Assembly (NCBI RefSeq): GCF_934924865.1
Contig: NZ_OW235315.1
Location: 3,564,321-3,628,320 of the forward strand
From: Tepidibacter aestuarii
Lineage (GTDB): Bacteria; Bacillota; Clostridia; Peptostreptococcales; Peptostreptococcaceae
DNA: 64,000 nt
Direction of reading: 5' to 3'
Shown here: piece after piece, positions 26,866 through 35,367 of the stretch
Numbering within the stretch: the first letter of the stretch is position 1
Layout: each line of letters begins with the position of its first letter
Position numbers and translations under genes: made by a program
The notes under the pieces: generated by a model
Database searches by the model: none
The model's input: only the letters and a program-made list of their open reading frames with translations
What the model was told of the DNA's origin: nothing

Positions 26866-28410
26866 TTAAAATTCAAGATTACCTACAAGGTTTTCAACTA
26901 CAGATATTATATTACCTTCCTTAATCATATCTGCTATATACTCCATATCTGGGTGCATATTTCTATCATTTTCTAAAAATGCAACCTTTTCTCTTATTAA
27001 AGTATATACTGCTTTAGTTGCTGCAGCAGGTTTTAAATCATTGTAAAAATCTTGCGCTTGTACTGCATTCATTATCTCTATTGCAGTTACATATCTTGCA
27101 AGTTCCATGCAGTTATATGCCTTTAGAGCTGCATTGTAGCCCATTGATACATAATCTTCTTGTAATGCACAAGTAGGAACATTATCAACAGTAGCTGGAT
27201 GAGTTAATAATCTTATCTCACCAACAATACCAGCTGCTGTGTATTGAGGTATCATCAAACCATTATTTAACCCCGAGTTTGAATTTAAAAATGGCGGCAA
27301 TTCACTTACATATCTATTTACCATTCTATCTAATCTGCGTTCTGACATTTTAGCCATATTACATATTGATATACAGATAGTATCTGCAGCCATTCCCACA
27401 TAAGTAGCATCTGCATTACAGCCCATTATAGCAACTCCATCACCATCACTTGTACTAAACAGATGAGGATTATCAACAGAAGAATTTAATTCAATATCTA
27501 TGGTTACTTTTCCATCAGCTATAGTCTTTTTAGCTGCTCCATGCAGTTGTGGTATACATCGTAGGGATAGCGCATCTTGTACTCTGTAGTCTTTATATTT
27601 TTCTATTATTTCACTATCATTTAAAATAGTTCTAATATTATATGCTGTAGCACTTTGATTTTGATGAGGTCTTACATTCATAAGCCTTTGATCCATTGCC
27701 ATTAAGGTTCCTTTTAACACTTCAAGTGACATAGAAGCAGCTATATCATTAGTTTTACCAATAATTATAGCATCATATATTGATAGAGAAGTAAGCCCGG
27801 TTACAGAAGATGTACCAGATACTAATGATAGACCTTCCTTACTGCTAATAACAGTAGGTTCGATAGCTGCTTTTTTAAGAGCTTGTGCTCCGCTAAGTAA
27901 ATTACCTTTATAGTAGGCTTTTCCTTCTCCTATTATTACAAGAGCAATATGTGCTTCAATATCAAGATATCCAACTGATCCATGTTTAGGAGCAAAAGGG
28001 GTAATTCCAGCGTTTAATAGTTCTCTTATTTTATCTACAGTTTCGAGCCTAATACCTGTATAACCACTTCCTAATTGTTGTATCATAGCAACCATTATAG
28101 CTCTGACACATTCTGTATTGAGAGGTTCTCCTACAGAGGTTGCATGAGATCTAAGATTATTAATTTGAACAATTTCTCTATCTTCTTTACTAATAAACTT
28201 TCTACAGTTGTCTCCTAGTCCTGTAGTTATTCCATAAACTACTCTTTCTTCATCAGAGAATTTGTCGACTAATTTCCTACATTCTATTACTCTACGAATA
28301 TATTCTTTAGAAAATTCAATTTTCTTATTGTATCTTGCAACTGCAACAACTTCTTCTATAGTAAGTTTACCTCCCAGTATAACTTTTTCAATATCTGATG
28401 GATTTAACAT
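26866..28410 (-). CDS. MIO-less aromatic ammonia-lyase homologue, probable ergothionase-like trimethylammonia-lyase
   Basis: The 514-residue protein has the whole histidine ammonia-lyase framework: YGITTGLG (59-66), QINNLRSHA (82-90), RPHQNQ (247-252), QDALSLRC (278-285), ELNSSVDNP (307-315), MSERRLDR and LQEDYVSMG (416-424). The expected GSVGASGDL, whose Ala-Ser-Gly cyclises to the MIO cofactor, reads GSVGYLDIEAH (144-154): the triad is missing. True histidine or phenylalanine lyases cannot work without MIO. From published work as I recall it, ergothionase belongs to this superfamily, works without MIO and releases trimethylamine from ergothioneine. The adjacent BCCT gene fits. AGGGGGAG precedes the ATG. 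Likely reaction: ergothioneine, or a related aromatic betaine, to thiourocanate plus trimethylamine. Last gene of a sigma-54 operon. The fold is sure, the substrate inferred. Confidence 0.8.
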   Translation of the reverse strand: MLNPSDIEKVILGGKLTIEEVVAVARYNKKIEFSKEYIRRVIECRKLVDKFSDEERVVYGITTGLGDNCRKFISKEDREIVQINNLRSHATSVGEPLNTECVRAIMVAMIQQLGSGYTGIRLETVDKIRELLNAGITPFAPKHGSVGYLDIEAHIALVIIGEGKAYYKGNLLSGAQALKKAAIEPTVISSKEGLSLVSGTSSVTGLTSLSIYDAIIIGKTNDIAASMSLEVLKGTLMAMDQRLMNVRPHQNQSATAYNIRTILNDSEIIEKYKDYRVQDALSLRCIPQLHGAAKKTIADGKVTIDIELNSSVDNPHLFSTSDGDGVAIMGCNADATYVGMAADTICISICNMAKMSERRLDRMVNRYVSELPPFLNSNSGLNNGLMIPQYTAAGIVGEIRLLTHPATVDNVPTCALQEDYVSMGYNAALKAYNCMELARYVTAIEIMNAVQAQDFYNDLKPAAATKAVYTLIREKVAFLENDRNMHPDMEYIADMIKEGNIISVVENLVGNLEF

Positions 28411-28446
28411 TGCATCTCCCCCTAATATCTATAAGTAATTAATATT

Positions 28447-29403
28447 TTATTCATGATTGTCCTTTATTTTTTTTAATGTAATAGCATTTACAGGACAATG
28501 GTCATTGCATATAGTACAACCCCAACATTTATTTTCATCAAAAGAAACAGTTTTATTAACTTTATTAAAAGCATTAAAGTTACATATTTTTGAACATATA
28601 CCGCAATTTATACATTTTTTTTTATCCCAAACTATGTCATATCTTCTTTGAGGCCAAATTCCTTTAGCTCCAATAATTTGAGATGCCCTAATAGGGTAAC
28701 AACAACAACCATCACAATTGCAAATAGCTTGTTCTGCTTCTGAAGTATGCATTAATCCGTTCTTGTTGGCCATAATAATAATTTCTTTAGCTTCTGCTTT
28801 AGTTATTGGTTTTCCCCAACCTCTATCCCATTCTGAATTAATGCTCTTTTCAAATAAGATACATACATTTTTAGGCTTATCACATCTAAGAGAAATAGAT
28901 TTACAATTACATGGAACTATATATAATTCATGGTTAACTGTATCTATGAGTTCTAAAGTTTCATGAATAGTATAAAAGTAAGCATTTTCTATTAGTTTTC
29001 GAGTTTTCTTTTTTATTTCCTCAAGTCTAGGAATCGCTCCTTGTGCATATTTTTCAACATACCATTTATCCAGTTTGATCCTATCTTCTTCAGGTATACT
29101 TTTCCACAAATCTACTTCATATTGGGCAAAATATGCAAGTCTAGTATAGATATTGGATGATTTATAAACTATTTGTTCATTTGATTTTTCTTTATTGATT
29201 ACACCTCTTTTATAGCAACTTTTAAGAAATTCCTCAGAAGATAAGTTAAAGTTTTTTTCAATTAAATTTATGAGTTCTTCATAAGTATATTTTTTATCTT
29301 GAATCTTTTCTATAAGATTAATTTCTTCCTTAGAAAGCATAACATCCATATAAGAATAGGCTTCTTTAGGAACGCCGAAATATTTAATTAGTTTTTCATT
29401 CAT
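28447..29403 (-). CDS. cysteine-rich 2x[4Fe-4S] ferredoxin-domain protein of the betaine operon
   Basis: The 318-residue soluble protein has three parts: a helical N-terminal region (1-150) with few Cys, a middle region with two Cys clusters (CNCKSISLRC and C181; then CNCDGCCC at 228-235), and a C-terminal bacterial ferredoxin domain with CINCGICSKIC (264-274) and CWGCTICNDHC (293-303) for two [4Fe-4S] clusters. The middle Cys could hold another metal site. It lies between the BCCT and lyase genes with gaps of 42 and 36 bp. An electron-transfer or reductive step on the lyase product (for example reduction or desulfuration of thiourocanate) is an inference. GGAGGG precedes the ATG. Confidence 0.8.
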   Translation of the reverse strand: MNEKLIKYFGVPKEAYSYMDVMLSKEEINLIEKIQDKKYTYEELINLIEKNFNLSSEEFLKSCYKRGVINKEKSNEQIVYKSSNIYTRLAYFAQYEVDLWKSIPEEDRIKLDKWYVEKYAQGAIPRLEEIKKKTRKLIENAYFYTIHETLELIDTVNHELYIVPCNCKSISLRCDKPKNVCILFEKSINSEWDRGWGKPITKAEAKEIIIMANKNGLMHTSEAEQAICNCDGCCCYPIRASQIIGAKGIWPQRRYDIVWDKKKCINCGICSKICNFNAFNKVNKTVSFDENKCWGCTICNDHCPVNAITLKKIKDNHE

Positions 29404-29445
29404 TTAATTTTTCCCTCCTATGGAATTGAAAAATGTGAACGAAAG

Positions 29446-31005
29446 CTAACATTGTTCTTCCTTCTTTAAACAAATTTCTTTAGAAGAAACTATTTCATCA
29501 ATTGAGTAATTCTTATTAATAACAAGTCTTTTTAAAATTCCTGCAAAAAGCATTATCATAACTATAAGAACAGGTAATCCGGAGATAGCAAGAAGTGTCT
29601 TAACTCCATCAATTCCACCTGCTGTAACAAATATAACTGCTAAGGCTCCCATAAGTGCACCCCAGAACATTTTAATAGCAATTGGAGCTTCTTTTACTCT
29701 AGAATCTTTAAGTGACATAATAGATATAGATGATGTCATGGAATCTGCCATAGTTACGTATGACAACATAACTGTAAATATGATGATAGGTTGTATTATA
29801 TTACCTAAAGGTAAAAATTCAGCAAGTTTAAGCATTACACCATCAAAACCTGATGTGTTTATGTAATGCATCATATCAAATGTACCTGATGCTTGCAGAT
29901 TCAATGTAAATCCACCGAATGTACCAAACCATATTACACCAAATAAGGCTGGACCCATTAAGTTTATTAGAATAAACTCTCTTATTGTACGTCCATAACT
30001 GATGCGAGCAAGGAATAATCCAACAAGTGGAGCAAATGATAACCAATCTGCTAGGTAGAAAGTATCCCACCACTCTGGCCACATATCGGTATTGCCAGGT
30101 GACAAAAAAACAGATGCTTCAAAGAAATCATTAATATAGTGAACAAAGCTTTGAGTTGTAAGATCTATAATATATTTAGTAGGACCTGCAATTATAACAA
30201 CAAATAGAAATGCAATGAAAATCCACGCATTTTTGTCAGAAAAAAACTTAATACCCTTATGAAGCCCGGAAATACTTGAAATAGTATATATAGTAGTAAT
30301 AATAACGGCAATAGAAACCCATACTATTGGACCAGAAGGAATACCAAAGATCATTTCAATTCCTGAGCCTAGCTGAATAAGTCCATTACCAAGACCGCCT
30401 GCAAGACCAGAACATATAGCTGTAAGAGCTATTACATCTACTACATCTTTCCACTTACTTTTAAGAAATTTTTCTCCATAAAATAGAGTCATACCACTAC
30501 TTACGGTATTGGGCATTTTCATATTGTATACGGCATATGCAATGGATATACCACAAAGAGTATAAAGAGCATAAGGAGTAAATGCCCAGTGCATAAATGA
30601 TTTGTTCATGGCGAATTGAATAGCCCCTGCACTTCCAGGGGTTAAATTAACGCCTTGAGGAACTTTATAAGCAAAATAGATTGGTTCAATTGGGCCCCAA
30701 AACATAATACCTGTACCGATACCAGCACAAAGTGCAATTGTCCAATAGGCCCAAGTAGAAAGTTCTGGTTTTGCATCCTTACCACCAAATTTGATATTGC
30801 CTGTTTTAGAAAAAGCAAAATAAAGAATTCCAAGCAGAAAAATTAAACAGGTAATTTGAATAAATGCACCAAAATATTTAGCTATAAAAAGATATACATC
30901 CATAACTAACTCTGCAGTAGCATTGGCATTAACCATACTAGAACCAATTATGATGCTGAATATAATAATTGGAACTAAAATAATATTAACCCTGAATTTG
31001 TTCAT
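29446..31005 (-). CDS. BCCT-family betaine/trimethylammonium transporter
   Basis: The 519-residue membrane protein has about twelve helices and BCCT signatures: CAGIGTGIMFWGPIEPIYFA (about 93-112) and LVGLFLARISYGRTIREF (about 327-344). In the substrate-binding helix before it, the usual FYWAWW reads FYLADW (316-321), so two of the Trp are replaced by Leu and Asp, while a Trp pair remains at 312-313. The family imports glycine betaine, carnitine, choline and similar quaternary amines. A changed box suggests a different, probably aromatic, betaine. It is first in the sigma-54 operon with AAGGAGG before the ATG. Confidence 0.92.
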   Translation of the reverse strand: MNKFRVNIILVPIIIFSIIIGSSMVNANATAELVMDVYLFIAKYFGAFIQITCLIFLLGILYFAFSKTGNIKFGGKDAKPELSTWAYWTIALCAGIGTGIMFWGPIEPIYFAYKVPQGVNLTPGSAGAIQFAMNKSFMHWAFTPYALYTLCGISIAYAVYNMKMPNTVSSGMTLFYGEKFLKSKWKDVVDVIALTAICSGLAGGLGNGLIQLGSGIEMIFGIPSGPIVWVSIAVIITTIYTISSISGLHKGIKFFSDKNAWIFIAFLFVVIIAGPTKYIIDLTTQSFVHYINDFFEASVFLSPGNTDMWPEWWDTFYLADWLSFAPLVGLFLARISYGRTIREFILINLMGPALFGVIWFGTFGGFTLNLQASGTFDMMHYINTSGFDGVMLKLAEFLPLGNIIQPIIIFTVMLSYVTMADSMTSSISIMSLKDSRVKEAPIAIKMFWGALMGALAVIFVTAGGIDGVKTLLAISGLPVLIVMIMLFAGILKRLVINKNYSIDEIVSSKEICLKKEEQC

Positions 31006-31049
31006 TTAAAAAACCTCCTTATATTATATTTTTACTAATATTACCAATA

Positions 31050-31065
31050 AGCAAATTTTATGCCA
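31050..31065 (-). promoter_or_regulatory. sigma-54 (-24/-12) promoter of the BCCT operon
   Basis: On the minus strand TGGCATAAAATTTGCT matches the consensus TGGCAC-N5-TTGCA with exact spacing. It lies about 45 bp before the BCCT start codon, and a sigma-54 activator gene is divergent from it. Confidence 0.88.
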
Positions 31066-31155
31066 CATTAAAAGTTGATGATTTTGTTTATGTTAGCGGA
31101 ATAAAGGGATTCTTTATGAGAAAATATAAAGGTTTATCTATTAATATAGCAAAAA

Positions 31156-31250
31156 AATATTGCGTGCATATTTTTAATGCTATTTACTTTAACTGCATTT
31201 TGCAACACTTTAATATTAATAAAAAAATAAGTGAAATAAAATATTGCACC
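31156..31250. promoter_or_regulatory. candidate upstream activator sites for the sigma-54 regulator
   Basis: Three TTGC/TGCA-containing imperfect palindromes lie about 90-190 bp upstream of the -24 box: AATATTGCGTGCATATT (31156-31172), CTGCATTTTGCA (31193-31204) and ATATTGCACC (31241-31250). This is the usual distance for enhancer sites of Fis-type activators. Half-site and true borders are uncertain. Confidence 0.5.
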
Positions 31251-31316
31251 TACAATCAAAATGTCATAAAATTTAAAATATAACAACAATAAAGGGATGT
31301 TATAAAGGAGATTTTT

Positions 31317-32978
31317 ATGGAAATATATAATATAATAATCATTTTGGATAGTAACTATAGAATAATAGACATATCACAGCCACATCTCGATGCAGAAAAT
31401 AATATTAATGCTAGATTTATTGGGAAAAGCATATTGAGTTTTATAGATATTGATATTAATTTAAAATCAGGTAATACTATGTTTAATAATTTGCCTGTAA
31501 AATACGTAATTATTGATAATCTTAATAATAATGGGTTTATTGTCCATATTTCAAATGCTGCATATCAAAATAATTATTATAAAGAAATTCTTGATTTATT
31601 GAATATAGGAATACATATTACAGATAGAAGTGGATATATTAAATTTACTAATAGAGCTGCTGAAAAAGGAGAATTTTTAAATAGACGATTGACTACAGGA
31701 AAGCATATTACAGATGTATATTCATTGACACCTGAAACTAGCTGCATACTCAGAACTTTAAAAAGTAGAAAGCCTATCCTAAACATCTACGATACTTTTG
31801 TAAGTAATTATTCAAAGCAACCTATATCTAGTATTAATTCAGGTTACCCTATTTTTATAGAGAATATATTCGTCGGAGGTCTTAGTATAGTAAGATTTAA
31901 TGAGTATTTACAAAGGGCTTGTAACGAACTTACTTTATTAAATGATTTTGTGAAAAAAGGTGGAAACCTCACGCAAAAATCATACAATAAAAAAATATAT
32001 TATAGCTTTGATGATTTAGTTGGAAATGATGAAAAATTTGTAAACTCTATAAATCTAGCAAAGCGTATTGCAAAAACAGAATCATCTGTTTTAATATATG
32101 GTGAAACTGGTACAGGAAAAGAACTTTTTGCACAAAGCATACATAGGGCGAGTAATAGGCGGGATAATGAATTTATAGCCTTAAATTGTGCTGCAATACC
32201 TGAAGGTTTGGTAGAAGGGATTTTGTTTGGAACAGAAAAGGGAAGTTTTACAGGCAGTACAAACAAATCAGGAATATTAGAAAAAGCTAATAAAGGAACT
32301 TTATTTTTAGATGAGATAAATTCTATGAGTCTTAACGTACAGTCAAAACTTTTAAGAGTTTTTCAAGAAAAAAAATATATGAAAGTAGGTGGAACGAAGG
32401 AAATTTCTTGTGATATAAGACTAATTTCTTCAACGAATGAATCACCGGAATATATGCTTAGATCGGGAAAAATTAGATCTGATTTATATTATAGAATAAA
32501 TACTATAACAATACCGATACCTCCCTTAAGAGAAAGAAAAGATGATATTTCTATTTTATATAATTTCTTTATAAATAAGATTTCATATGGAAGTAAATTC
32601 AAGACAAGTGATTCTGTTATTAAAATATTAGAATCTTATGATTGGCCAGGAAACATTAGAGAACTTTTACACACTGTAGAATATGCCATTAGTGTATGTG
32701 AAGATTCTTATATTACGATAAGAGACATTCCTCAAAGTATTATTAAATATAATAACTCCTATGAAAATGATAAACATGGATCGCTACTATCAGATGATAC
32801 TAATCTTAATAATATTATGGATAAATATGAAAAACATATAATATTAGACTTTCTAAAAAAGCACAATTATAACATTACAAAGGCTGCTAAAGAATTAGGA
32901 TTGCATAGACAAGGCTTACAGTATAGGATAAAGAAACATAATCTAATGGAAGTTATAGAAAGAAAAAAGGTTAAATAA
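31317..32978 (+). CDS. sigma-54-dependent PAS/AAA+/Fis transcriptional activator
   Basis: The 553-residue bacterial enhancer-binding protein has a weakly conserved N-terminal sensory part (1-85), a PAS domain (about 88-195), an AAA+ domain with Walker A GETGTGKE (262-269), sigma-54 loop GSFTGS (309-314, usual GAFTGA) and Walker B TLFLDEI, and a C-terminal Fis-type helix-turn-helix (NITKAAKELGLHRQGLQYR). It has no receiver domain, so it probably senses a ligand directly through PAS. It is divergent from the BCCT operon, whose sigma-54 promoter it should activate. AAGGAG precedes the ATG. Confidence 0.93.
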   Translation: MEIYNIIIILDSNYRIIDISQPHLDAENNINARFIGKSILSFIDIDINLKSGNTMFNNLPVKYVIIDNLNNNGFIVHISNAAYQNNYYKEILDLLNIGIHITDRSGYIKFTNRAAEKGEFLNRRLTTGKHITDVYSLTPETSCILRTLKSRKPILNIYDTFVSNYSKQPISSINSGYPIFIENIFVGGLSIVRFNEYLQRACNELTLLNDFVKKGGNLTQKSYNKKIYYSFDDLVGNDEKFVNSINLAKRIAKTESSVLIYGETGTGKELFAQSIHRASNRRDNEFIALNCAAIPEGLVEGILFGTEKGSFTGSTNKSGILEKANKGTLFLDEINSMSLNVQSKLLRVFQEKKYMKVGGTKEISCDIRLISSTNESPEYMLRSGKIRSDLYYRINTITIPIPPLRERKDDISILYNFFINKISYGSKFKTSDSVIKILESYDWPGNIRELLHTVEYAISVCEDSYITIRDIPQSIIKYNNSYENDKHGSLLSDDTNLNNIMDKYEKHIILDFLKKHNYNITKAAKELGLHRQGLQYRIKKHNLMEVIERKKVK

Positions 32979-33056
32979 TTAAATTAATAATTCAGATTTA
33001 AAAAAATATGAACTATATACATTATAAAGGAACTTATAAGGAGAGCCTGGAGTAAG

Positions 33057-33073
33057 CTTGTCAATATGACAAG
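33057..33073 (+). other. hairpin in the leader of the yjdM gene
   Basis: CTTGTC and GACAAG form a small stem in the 200-bp gap between the activator gene and the YjdM gene. The segment 33040-33110 is richer in G and C than its surroundings and could be a structured leader. I do not recognise a riboswitch class. Confidence 0.35.
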
Positions 33074-33184
33074 ACTATGATACTATATAATCCGATAAGA
33101 AACTGATATATGTTTTTTACAAAAATAAATTAAAATTATTTTTATATATTAAAACTAAGGATAACGAATGGAGGAAATGAAATT

Positions 33185-33526
33185 ATGATGAGTCTACCAA
33201 ATTGCCCAAAATGTAATTCAGAATATACTTATGAAGATGGAAGTCTTCTTGTTTGTCCAGAATGTGCTCATGAATGGACTTTAGAATCAGAAACTGAAGA
33301 TATAAATGTTATTAAAGATGCAAATGGAAATATCTTAAACGATGGTGATTCTGTAACAGTAATCAGAGACCTTAAAGTAAAAGGAAGTTCATCAAGTATA
33401 AAGATAGGTACAAAAGTAAAAAATATACGTTTAATTCATAATCCATCTGATGGACATGATATTGATTGCAAAATTGATGGTTTTGGAGCTATGAAATTAA
33501 AGTCTAGTGTTGTTAAAAAGGCATAA
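33185..33526 (+). CDS. yjdM: YjdM/PhnA-family zinc-ribbon protein
   Basis: The 113-residue protein has an N-terminal zinc ribbon with CPKC and CPECAHEW, then the PhnA domain including [20 protein letters not shown] and [18 protein letters not shown], and ends on a typical LKSSVVKKA. The family was first linked to alkylphosphonate use, but no phosphonate genes are here and its real role is unsettled. GGAGG precedes the ATG. It is followed by a terminator and is monocistronic. Confidence 0.93.
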   Translation: MMSLPNCPKCNSEYTYEDGSLLVCPECAHEWTLESETEDINVIKDANGNILNDGDSVTVIRDLKVKGSSSSIKIGTKVKNIRLIHNPSDGHDIDCKIDGFGAMKLKSSVVKKA

Positions 33527-33533
33527 ATATATA

Positions 33534-33578
33534 AAGTCCTACTTTTCCTTGATTCACAAGGAATGGTAGGATTTTTTT
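33534..33578 (+). terminator. terminator after yjdM
   Basis: TCCTAC/TTCCTT pairs with AAGGAA/GTAGGA, followed by seven T residues. Confidence 0.85.
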
Positions 33579-33600
33579 ATATGCGTTAACTTTTTTAGCA

Positions 33601-34290
33601 TTAAAGTGATTTTATATAATCATTTTTAGATAATTCTAGAAGTCTATCCCTGTCTAATATATATATTGTTTTATTTTCGCATTTTATAATTGACCTTGAT
33701 TCAAGCTCTTTGAAAGTTCTATTTAAATGCCTATAAGTTGTTCCCAAAAATTGAGCAATTTCATTAAATGATGAACTTAAAATTATATGATTTTTATCAG
33801 TAATATACTCAACCAAATAGCTAGATAGTCTATTTATAAGGGGATAGGTAAGATTGTATGAACTATTATTTAAGGTTGCGTAAAGCTTTTCGCTTAAAGA
33901 ATCTATTAGATGGTGTAAAAATTTTGTATTGTGAAAATATTCGTTTTTGATTATATCTACCGGGATTGCTATCAAATGTGAATCTTCTATTGCTTGGACG
34001 TCGCAGCATATAGGAATATTTTTTAAAAGTTCTATATCACCTAAAGTATTGAATGCATCATAAAACTTTAAAAGTATAGATTTACCGTTTTCTAAAAGGT
34101 AAGATACTGTTGTTTTTCCATCGACAATTAAGTAGTAGTATTCAAGATTAAAGTCTGTATTTAATATATATTCCCCTTTTAGATAAAAATGAAGTTGAGC
34201 GTGTTTTAATAAATCTTCATCAAATATAGTTTCTAAATTATGCTTAGTAATATAATTGTTTAAAAGGTCATTATTTAAAATTTTTTTCAT
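33601..34290 (-). CDS. Crp/Fnr-family regulator (YeiL-like)
   Basis: The 229-residue protein has an N-terminal cyclic-nucleotide-binding fold (about 15-125, YYLIVDGKTTVSYLLENGKS) and a C-terminal Crp-type helix-turn-helix (FNEIAQFLGTTYRHLNRTFKEL, about 178-199). There is no Fnr-type Cys set for an iron-sulfur cluster, so oxygen sensing by that route is unlikely. The ATG at 34290 follows TAGGAGG, and seven upstream codons are probably leader. It is divergent from two YdcZ transporters, with a perfect palindrome between. Confidence 0.88.
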   Translation of the reverse strand: MKKILNNDLLNNYITKHNLETIFDEDLLKHAQLHFYLKGEYILNTDFNLEYYYLIVDGKTTVSYLLENGKSILLKFYDAFNTLGDIELLKNIPICCDVQAIEDSHLIAIPVDIIKNEYFHNTKFLHHLIDSLSEKLYATLNNSSYNLTYPLINRLSSYLVEYITDKNHIILSSSFNEIAQFLGTTYRHLNRTFKELESRSIIKCENKTIYILDRDRLLELSKNDYIKSL

Positions 34291-34304
34291 AAAACCTCCT
34301 AAAA

Positions 34305-34318
34305 ATGACATATGTCAT
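34305..34318. promoter_or_regulatory. palindromic operator of the Crp/Fnr regulator
   Basis: ATGACATATGTCAT is a perfect 14-bp palindrome between the divergent regulator and transporter genes, a few bases before the regulator's ribosome site. It is a likely autoregulatory and shared site. Confidence 0.6.
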
Positions 34319-34384
34319 GTATCGATTAATATAAATAAGTTATCATATTTATAAATTATTGTAAAGCAAAGGAGGACGTTATAT

Positions 34385-34807
34385 ATGTATAAAAACTTAG
34401 CTATTATAAATGGCGTTATACTTGCTATAATGGTTTTTTTTAATGGCATGCTAGCGAATATAACAGGACCTTATATGAGTACTTTAATATTTAATGTAAT
34501 AGCATTTATATTTATTATAACTATATCTATAATAAAGAAAAATAGACTTCCAAATATAAAGGAAGTACCGCTTATACTTTTCTTACCAGGAATATTAGGT
34601 GTTATAACTATACTTTTAAACAATATAAGTATACCTCAAATAGGAATAACACTTGCTATAGGAGTGAGTTTATTTGGTCAACTTGTAATGTCTAGTTTCG
34701 TGGAGCATTTTGGATTGTTTGGAATGCCAGTCAATAGGATTAAGAAAGAAAAAATATTAGGATTTTCGATAATCTCACTTGGAATAATAGTTATGATTAT
34801 TATGTAA
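34385..34807 (+). CDS. YdcZ-like (DUF606, DMT) small membrane transporter subunit A
   Basis: The 140-residue protein has five predicted helices and the DUF606/YdcZ pattern: ILAIMVFFNGMLANITGPY, LFLPGILGVITI and IGITLAIGVSLFGQLVMSS. It lies 11 bp before a second gene of the same family. Such pairs may form heterodimeric transporters. The substrate is unknown. AAAGGAGG precedes the ATG. It is probably under the divergent Crp/Fnr regulator. Confidence 0.85.
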   Translation: MYKNLAIINGVILAIMVFFNGMLANITGPYMSTLIFNVIAFIFIITISIIKKNRLPNIKEVPLILFLPGILGVITILLNNISIPQIGITLAIGVSLFGQLVMSSFVEHFGLFGMPVNRIKKEKILGFSIISLGIIVMIIM

Positions 34808-34818
34808 GGAGGAGTAAG

Positions 34819-35274
34819 ATGATATATATATTATTATCGTTTCTAGCTGGAATAACAATAGTTATAAATATGATGTTAAATGGAAAGCTTGCTAAAAGAG
34901 AAGGCATGATAAATGGAGTTATTATAAACTATTTAATGGGTATAATATCTTCTATTATATTGTGTGGTATTATGATGGAGTCTATCCCATCTTTCTTGAA
35001 TATAAAATCTATTCCACTACCATATTTTATAGGAGGTTTTATAGGAGTTTTAACAACATATATGTCTAATATTATAGTTCCTAAAATACCAGCGGTTTAT
35101 ATAGTTATACTTCGATTTATAGGACAAATACTTACAAGTGCTATTATAGATTATATATACTTGGATATTTTTTCTAAAGGGAAGGTAATCGGTGGAGCTA
35201 TATTTCTTATAGGACTTATATTGAATGCAAAAGCTGATAACAATTATGAACTAGGGAATCTTAGATTAAGCTAG
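34819..35274 (+). CDS. YdcZ-like (DUF606, DMT) small membrane transporter subunit B
   Basis: The 151-residue protein has five predicted helices and the family pattern, including SFLAGITIVINMMLNGKLAK, YFIGGFIGVLTTYMSN and VILRFIGQILTSAIID. It starts 11 bp after its paralogue with AAGGAGGAG. The two are probably one functional unit. Confidence 0.85.
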   Translation: MIYILLSFLAGITIVINMMLNGKLAKREGMINGVIINYLMGIISSIILCGIMMESIPSFLNIKSIPLPYFIGGFIGVLTTYMSNIIVPKIPAVYIVILRFIGQILTSAIIDYIYLDIFSKGKVIGGAIFLIGLILNAKADNNYELGNLRLS

Positions 35275-35367
35275 AATGTTAAAGCGTGTTAAATTATTCA
35301 AAAAGATAAAAACTATAAAAAATTTTAATGCTATGATTAAAAAACTAACTATATTAGGAGGCTTATT

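Noticed and set aside
26866..28410. Annotation as histidine ammonia-lyase (hutH)
   Set aside because: The Ala-Ser-Gly needed for the MIO cofactor is absent, and no other hut genes (urocanase, imidazolonepropionase) are near.
33020..33184. Known riboswitch class before yjdM
   Set aside because: A small hairpin and higher GC content are visible, but I could not match the conserved core of any riboswitch I know.
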